This document shows positions 58,690 to 64,000 of a DNA stretch of 64,000 bases, in pieces. The position numbers and the translations under genes are program-made. A model generated the notes under the pieces. The model was not told the origin of the DNA. It did no database searches and saw only the letters and a list, made by a program, of their open reading frames with translations. The DNA is from Ilex aquifolium (lineage: Eukaryota > Streptophyta > Magnoliopsida > Aquifoliales > Aquifoliaceae): positions 32,200,093 to 32,264,092 of the forward strand of contig OX637392.1 of NCBI GenBank assembly GCA_951799425.1, written 5' to 3'. Within the stretch, counting starts at the first letter, position 1, and each line of letters begins with the position of its first letter.

Positions 58690-60400
58690 ATTGAATTTAG
58701 AATTAAAGAAACCAATAAATATCTGTATTCTATAGTATCTGCTGGTGTTGATTGAGAACTATTTATTTGTGTTTTTTCCAAACCTTTTTCCTTTTTGCTG
58801 TCCCTGTCCAATTTTTTTTTTTTACTTTTTTGCCACTTATAGTTATGGGTGACCACGCTTCTTGACGAGAGTAGAGGTGAAGGCATGAGAAGATTTTAAT
58901 GGAGGAGAAATAAGATGGGAGAGGAGAGAGGGGAGATTTTAAAGGAAAAAAAATAAGAGAGGGAGATTTTCTTGGATACCATTCACATTAAGTTTGGTGG
59001 GCGGGTGGGTGGGGGATTAGGGCCCAACTATATTTGCTCCCCAAAAGTTGCACAATTTTCCCCAAATAATTCAATTCCCACTTATCAACAAGCGTGGGGG
59101 GTAGGGTAGTGTTCTTTTACCTATGATTTATGTTATTTGAATCTAAAAATTTAATTTAATTTATTGACCTAATGATATAGTTTTATGAAAATCATTGGAT
59201 CAACTCTTAATGATATAGTTTTATTGAAATTATTGAACACCAAGTTTTAATGTTTGATGGGCCCCACAATTAATTCAAATGTCATAGTGAATTAAGTCAG
59301 TAAATTAAACCAATAAATTAGGTCCTAATAGCATTGATCTTTATCTATTGGATAATATTTTTTGTTATTATTTATTTCATTGAATTTCTATAACGTGATG
59401 ATTTCTTGATATTTCTAAAATGACACAAATATCCCTTAATGAAGTTTTAAGGTTAAAGTGGTTAATAAGAATTTTACGTGTAATTTTTTCTTCTTTCTTT
59501 TACGGGACCTATAGTTGAATAAGTTGAAATGTACAATTTGAAACCCATTTTTCTTGATGTATATCAACATAAAAAGAGTATTATACTACTTGCTCTAAAC
59601 TCGAAATTTGTAAATCATTTCCAAAATTTTAGTAATTTTTTGTATATTTTATCAAAAATTCCTAGGAATAGAAGTATAGTTTATCCATGGGTTTTTAATA
59701 CAAGAATCATAACTATCACAACTTCTGTTCTATAGATATGGTAGATTTAATGGTCATCATCATTAGGAAATTGCTACTTCTACAGTTCAAAACTTTGCAT
59801 CCACGATCCCTCATTTTTTTATGGAGTTCAATGAAAATTATTTTCCATACGTTATGTATAAAGTTTAGTGAAGTTTTTGTCAAGAAGGTTGCTGTTGCAC
59901 AGCAAAAGAAAGAGCCAAAAACTGTCATTATCCTTGATTTATCATTAGTCCTTTTACAAATGTGGATGGGGCGTTATCTTAACAGTTGAAATCTGGAAAG
60001 CACCTTATCTTTTTACTCTCTCTCACACACACGCGCGAATAGGATGTGTTGCTTCCATTATTTATCCTTACAAAGCCTATCTCAACAGAACACCATTAGA
60101 AAATTGCATTTTTTAGAAGTTCAAATCAATCTCTCTCTCACACACAACTCACTCGGTAGCTGTCATTTTCTGTTCATTATCTGCTCCTGCTTTATTGCTC
60201 ATGTCTTCCTAATATGTCTTTCAATTCAATCATCAATTTTCCCCTTCAGATAAAGTCCAAAGATCTAGAAAATGTGCAGGGTCAAAAGAAACTTAAAAAC
60301 GATGAGATTGAATCTCTCTGTTAAGGGTTTTTTTTTTTTTTTGGTTGTTTTATAACGTAAAATGATGATGGAGAAATTGATACAAGGTGAAAATATCATT
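58690..60400. other. AT-rich intergenic region, no gene seen
   Basis: Upstream of NAL1. It contains GA-rich runs (58900-58980), a G-rich stretch near 59000, short CT/CA microsatellites near 60018-60035 and 60128-60145, and a T run near 60328-60342. No open frame here resembles a known protein. Confidence 0.7.
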
Positions 60401-61560
60401 TTGTTCAATTCCAACTAAGATTGGTAGAAGTTCTAATTTGAATAAGACTCTGGCTTCTAACTCCTAGCTCCCAACTCACTAGCTTATCAGCTTGCAACAT
60501 GGCAAAGTCCTACCTCCTCACGATTTGTCTAATTCAAATCCAGCTAAGACTCCTACTCCGGATGGAGAACCATAACCCAATACGACACTTGTACCGCCCA
60601 TATTCAAATTATGAATAAGAATCCTCCAACGACCTAATCCCCTAGCCTATAAAAGGGAAGAGATGAGATAATCTGGGTAAGGCAATTGAACTCCCAATTT
60701 CATATTCTTCCTCTTGAATACCTTTTCTGACTTAGGTATCAGAGTTTTGACCCCCGAAGTTCGCCTCCGGTCTTCGACTTCTTTTTTAGGTGATCGAAGT
60801 CGGACAAACTTCTATGACAACCCGTGCTAGTGAACAGTAGAACAATATGGATGACCATACTGCTTTTATCAAGATTTCGATCATGTCCCAATTGTTTCTA
60901 TACCGTGCTTCATCTAAAAATGTAGAAGCATCTCTGATCGTGTGTTCTGTGCAGCTAAGCAGAGGAAAATGGTTTGGGGATCTTGCTGTGAATATTAAAA
61001 GGGATTATTAGGATATCTAGTCAGAGGCTCTTGGGGGTTGAACTATCAATCCAAGGAAATAAAAATGAATGAAGATCAATAGATAGAGAGTTCATAGTGG
61101 TTCACCAGCTCGAAAGTTTGGCTAATCCACTCTAATGGAGTCTCTTGCTCCTAGGGGAGTTTCTTATTAATTGAAGGGAGAAGGTTACAGAATTACACAG
61201 GATAGTAGTACAGATGCTTGCTTGATTACAAATGCGAGGGATTTGATCCCTATTTATAATATACAGTTGTCTTGCGTGATTGTCTTGCATGATCTCTGTT
61301 ATCCTCCCATAACCAATGCCACCTTTGTGTGATCAACGTGATCCCCTTGACGCTGTTGTGATTAATGTGCCAGAATATTTTGCCGTTGAGGGTTACATTC
61401 CCTAAGCATGATGTGGCCTTCTAGAAGGAGCCAACTGTCGTTGTTATTATGTACATGAAGGTCACGTTACTGGAGATTCTCGACCTGCACACCCCAAGCT
61501 AATGATCATGAGTTAGATGTCCGAACATAGCCTTAGCTAATTTTTGGTATCATCAGTTAT
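60400..61560. mobile_element. LTR-like fragments (probably of element K or neighbours)
   Basis: 60420-60840 has a TATA box (gcctataaaagggaag near 60645) and a GC-rich downstream part with cccccgaagttcgcctccgg, like the end of a Tat-type LTR on the plus strand. 60985-61560 looks like a second LTR on the minus strand (ccctatttataatat near 61250). Ends and duplications are not found. Confidence 0.45.
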
Positions 61561-62244
61561 TCACCAGTCCCTAGCCTGGTAAGTCATGCCTGACATGGAT
61601 TGGGAATAACATGTGCTATTGTTGATAAGCTCAGCTCAATTTATACTTAGGAGGCACGTGATGGGACGTTTCCTAGGATTTTTGGCATTGTATGTGTGCG
61701 AGGAGTCATTCTTGCCTCGTTTGTCGCACACGTTTAGCGTCTTTGCGCCATGTGTCCAACTGTACGCGTGCCTTAAATGCCTTTGCAGGCAAAACCACCA
61801 AAAGACCCCTCTATTCCAGCCTTTTCATTATTTTGAATTTCTTGGCACTTTTAACCAGTAGCCTTCTTCTCTTTTTGTCTCTTGCGATTTCATCTTCTTC
61901 TTCTCCATTCTTGCTATCTAGGCTAACTAACTGAGTGCTCAAATCGCTCGGGGGTCTTTTGAAGCTTACTCTGCTATTCCTTGGTGACCTCATTGGGTTC
62001 TCAATCGTCAATTGTCTTCGACCTTTAGGTACGTCTTCTGTCTTGTCCCTTTCTTTTCTTCTCTCTCCTAGGGTTTCTTGTTCAGCTTCTCCTAGGGCTT
62101 CTTGTCCCTGGATCCTACGAATTCGAGGTGGTTACTCCACTTCTAGACCTTTTGCTTTTATTATTTTAGGAGTCAAGGTCATTCTTTGTCCTTTCTTCCC
62201 CTTTTCTCGGATCCCTACGCCACAACTAGGGTCTTCTTCTTTCG

Positions 62245-63055
62245 TTGTTGGAATCTTTATCCTCTAGTCCTCGAAGACTGTTTCTCAAACGTTCCTTCTC
62301 TTTACGCTTCTTTTGGCTAGTTTCCCCTTGTACCCTCATGTTTGCTTCTTCTGAGGACACGGGTTCTTCTGTCTCCCTTGTCATGGCTGCTAGGTCTCCC
62401 GAGGTCGTGGTCCGATTCCGTCGTAGCAGACGGATTGAAGACCCCGACAAACTTGGGGACCTAGGAGATATAGGAAATGAGATAGATAATTTTCCTGGGG
62501 TTGACGTTATTGATACCCATGTTGCTGGGGTTGGGGCTCCCCTGCTTCTTCCAGGCCCAGCTGTAAAGCCCAAGAAGTCTCGAAAAGGACGATCTAGGAA
62601 GAACATAGTTGGGACCTCAAGCATGGCCGAGGATGCTGAGGTCAATCTGAATGCCTTAAACATCTCGAAACCCAGCAAAGTCACTCCTTTTCTTCTTAGT
62701 GCATTTACTGCCAAGATCAACTTCCCTAGGGACATGGGTATCTGGTGTCCTAATGTGGACAACTGATATGACAACATACCCTCTGGGAAAACCTGCTTCT
62801 TCTTTGCTTCCTTTGAGAATGGACTCAAGTTTCCAATGCACCCCTGCTTGAAGTCCGTTCTCCAACACTTCAATGTCTGCCCAACTCAACTTTCTCCCAA
62901 CTTTTGGGGTATCTTAGTAAGCCTCATGGTTCTCTTCAAGAAAAATGGTTTGGCTGGCTTCCCCTTGGTTCCTCTTATCATGCATTTTTTCAACGTCAAG
63001 TTCTCTCATACTTACGGTTTTCTTTACATTCCAAAACGGGTGAAAACCCAACACT
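62245..63055 (+). pseudogene. Retrotransposon-type ORF remnant K ('putative gypsy type transposon' domain)
   Basis: The first part encodes a Ser/charged segment with EVVVRFRRSRRIEDPDKLGD and a basic AVKPKKSRKGRSRKN stretch. The second part encodes FFFASFENGLKFPMHPCLKS and QLSPNFWGILVSLMVLFKKN. This matches the pattern of the plant domain 'putative gypsy type transposon' (GLRFPLHPF...L.PGQL.PN.W..L..F). It belongs to a Tat/Ogre-like or related fossil. It is broken, with at least one break, and the LTR of E cuts it at 63055. Confidence 0.65.
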
Positions 63056-63494
63056 TGTGACGCCCTAAAATCTAGGGGCCCTTTCTCAATCCGTTGATCA
63101 CCCATCAACCCGCGGTAGAACTCGTGTATGTCATACAACCCGACACCACATCAATACATCCCCTTCACCGGGATTGTAACCAAAACACAGTTCAGGCAGA
63201 GTCTTCCTTGTACCGAAGCACTACCCAATGCATAGTATGTATACGTATCAACCGCATGACCATTCCAAGGTTCGAACCCCAATAATTAGGACTTATTATC
63301 CATTTACATCATCCATAGAGGGTTGCTCAATAAGTGAATGCCCCTCAGTGTTACATTTTAAAATTTCAAGTTTTGAGATGAGGTACTGGTACCTCGTCTA
63401 AGTGGTACCGGTACCTGGGCCTTTTGTTTGATAGGTATCAGTACCTATATAACTTGGTACCGGTACTTGAACCCACTGTTTACTAGGTACCAAT
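63056..63494 (-). mobile_element. Chromovirus-type LTR E (left part), interrupted by F
   Basis: TGTGACGCCCTAAAATCTAG and the next 120 bases align with the start of the C LTR (12698), including caacccgcgg and acaacccgacaccac. It is inserted in K. The homology runs as far as aaaatttcaagtttt (about 63360-63375), after which a different palindrome array follows. F begins at 63495. Confidence 0.85.
63381..63490. repeat. GGTACCGGTACC-type palindrome array in E
   Basis: Palindromes AGGTACTGGTACCT (63381), GGTACCGGTACC (63404), AGGTATCAGTACCT (63433) and GGTACCGGTACT (63456), with the start of a fifth at 63484. Starts are about 22 and 30 bases apart in turn. F cuts the array. Confidence 0.85.
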
Positions 63495-64000
63495 TGCTTG
63501 ATGTTTTTCCTTGTTATCCCTAACCCCTAAATATCATCCCTCAAAATGTATTGTATATGGATGGAGGGGAGTGTCACTCTCCCTTTGAGTAGTGTCAAAA
63601 GAAAGGGGAAGGAGATGGGAAAATGGGATGGTGGAAATGTGTTATGTGTATGAACAAAAATGCTCCCCAAGCGCAAGGAGACTTTTGTGGGTCGTGTTTT
63701 ACTTGGAGGTACTCCAAGGTCGTTTCCACGGGAAATGATGTAAACCAAGGGGAAGGTGATTTTGGGTGAAAGAAAGTGTAAAATCTTTTGTTGTTGAAAG
63801 TTGTTTGGTGAAGTGTGTTTTGGTGAAAATGAAATGAGAAACAAACGTTGGCTAACCCAAAAGGTCACTCCAGTAGGAATATCATCTTAACTCGAATCCC
63901 TCCTCCAATAAAGCATAACTGAATGATTGATTCGTGGGAAGCTAGGGATAAGATGGGTGAGTATCTAAGTATAAATCATGACTAGGCCTACAGAATATCA
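63495..64000 (-). mobile_element. D-family LTR F (minus strand, cut by window end)
   Basis: The complement aligns with the last 500 bases of D (about 21995-22516). Shared text includes ctagcttcccacgaatcaat, accaagtaaaacacgac, tgcgcttggg and the end atcaagca. It lies inside LTR E. Whether it is a solo LTR or a full element cannot be seen. Confidence 0.82.

Noticed and set aside
59140-59340. Possible MITE with inverted ends (aatttattgacctaat / attaggtcctaat)
   Set aside because: The inverted match is short and imperfect, and no target duplication could be found in this AT-rich sequence.

Overview
This is a plant nuclear window, most likely from a eudicot, although the species cannot be named from sequence alone. 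It has spliceosomal GT-AG introns, a plant-specific leaf-growth protease gene, tRNA-Asp- and tRNA-iMet-primed LTR retrotransposons, and nested LTR elements filling about 70% of the sequence. There is no sign of a prokaryotic or organellar origin.

Region 1 (1-39165) is a five-level nest of retrotransposon fossils. A chromovirus-type LTR (G, right part at 38457-39165) was hit by an Athila-family element B (minus strand, <1-38456). B was hit by a second, oppositely oriented Athila element A (1876-27128, TSD gtagc). A was hit by a solo LTR-like element D (11578-22516, TSD aggag). D was hit by a very young chromovirus C (minus strand, 12698-21988, TSD gagtg). A and B carry gag-pol, a small Cys/basic ORF, and a 3' ORF of the Athila 'env-like' type. 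Between pol and the 3' ORF both copies hold an internal polypurine tract/hairpin module, then an array of CGTTCGAACG palindromes ending in a TATA box. The same palindrome array and TATA arrangement forms the LTR promoter.

Region 2 (39166-58680) holds the one clear host gene, a NARROW LEAF 1 (NAL1) type trypsin-like serine protease on the minus strand. It has five coding exons (599 codons plus stop) and a 5'UTR intron. Its 12.9 kb second intron holds a three-level nest of small copia elements: H inside I inside J.

Region 3 (58690-64000) is AT-rich intergenic DNA followed by LTR-like fragments. It continues with a remnant ORF resembling the 'putative gypsy type transposon' domain (K). Next comes the start of another chromovirus LTR (E), related to C but with a different palindrome (GGTACCGGTACC type) at the matching place. 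Last is a D-family LTR (F, minus strand) running off the window end.

The most unusual feature is a recurring theme: three LTR families carry arrays of long perfect palindromes with a CG centre. In the Athila family the array is used twice, once in the LTR and once as an apparent internal promoter.
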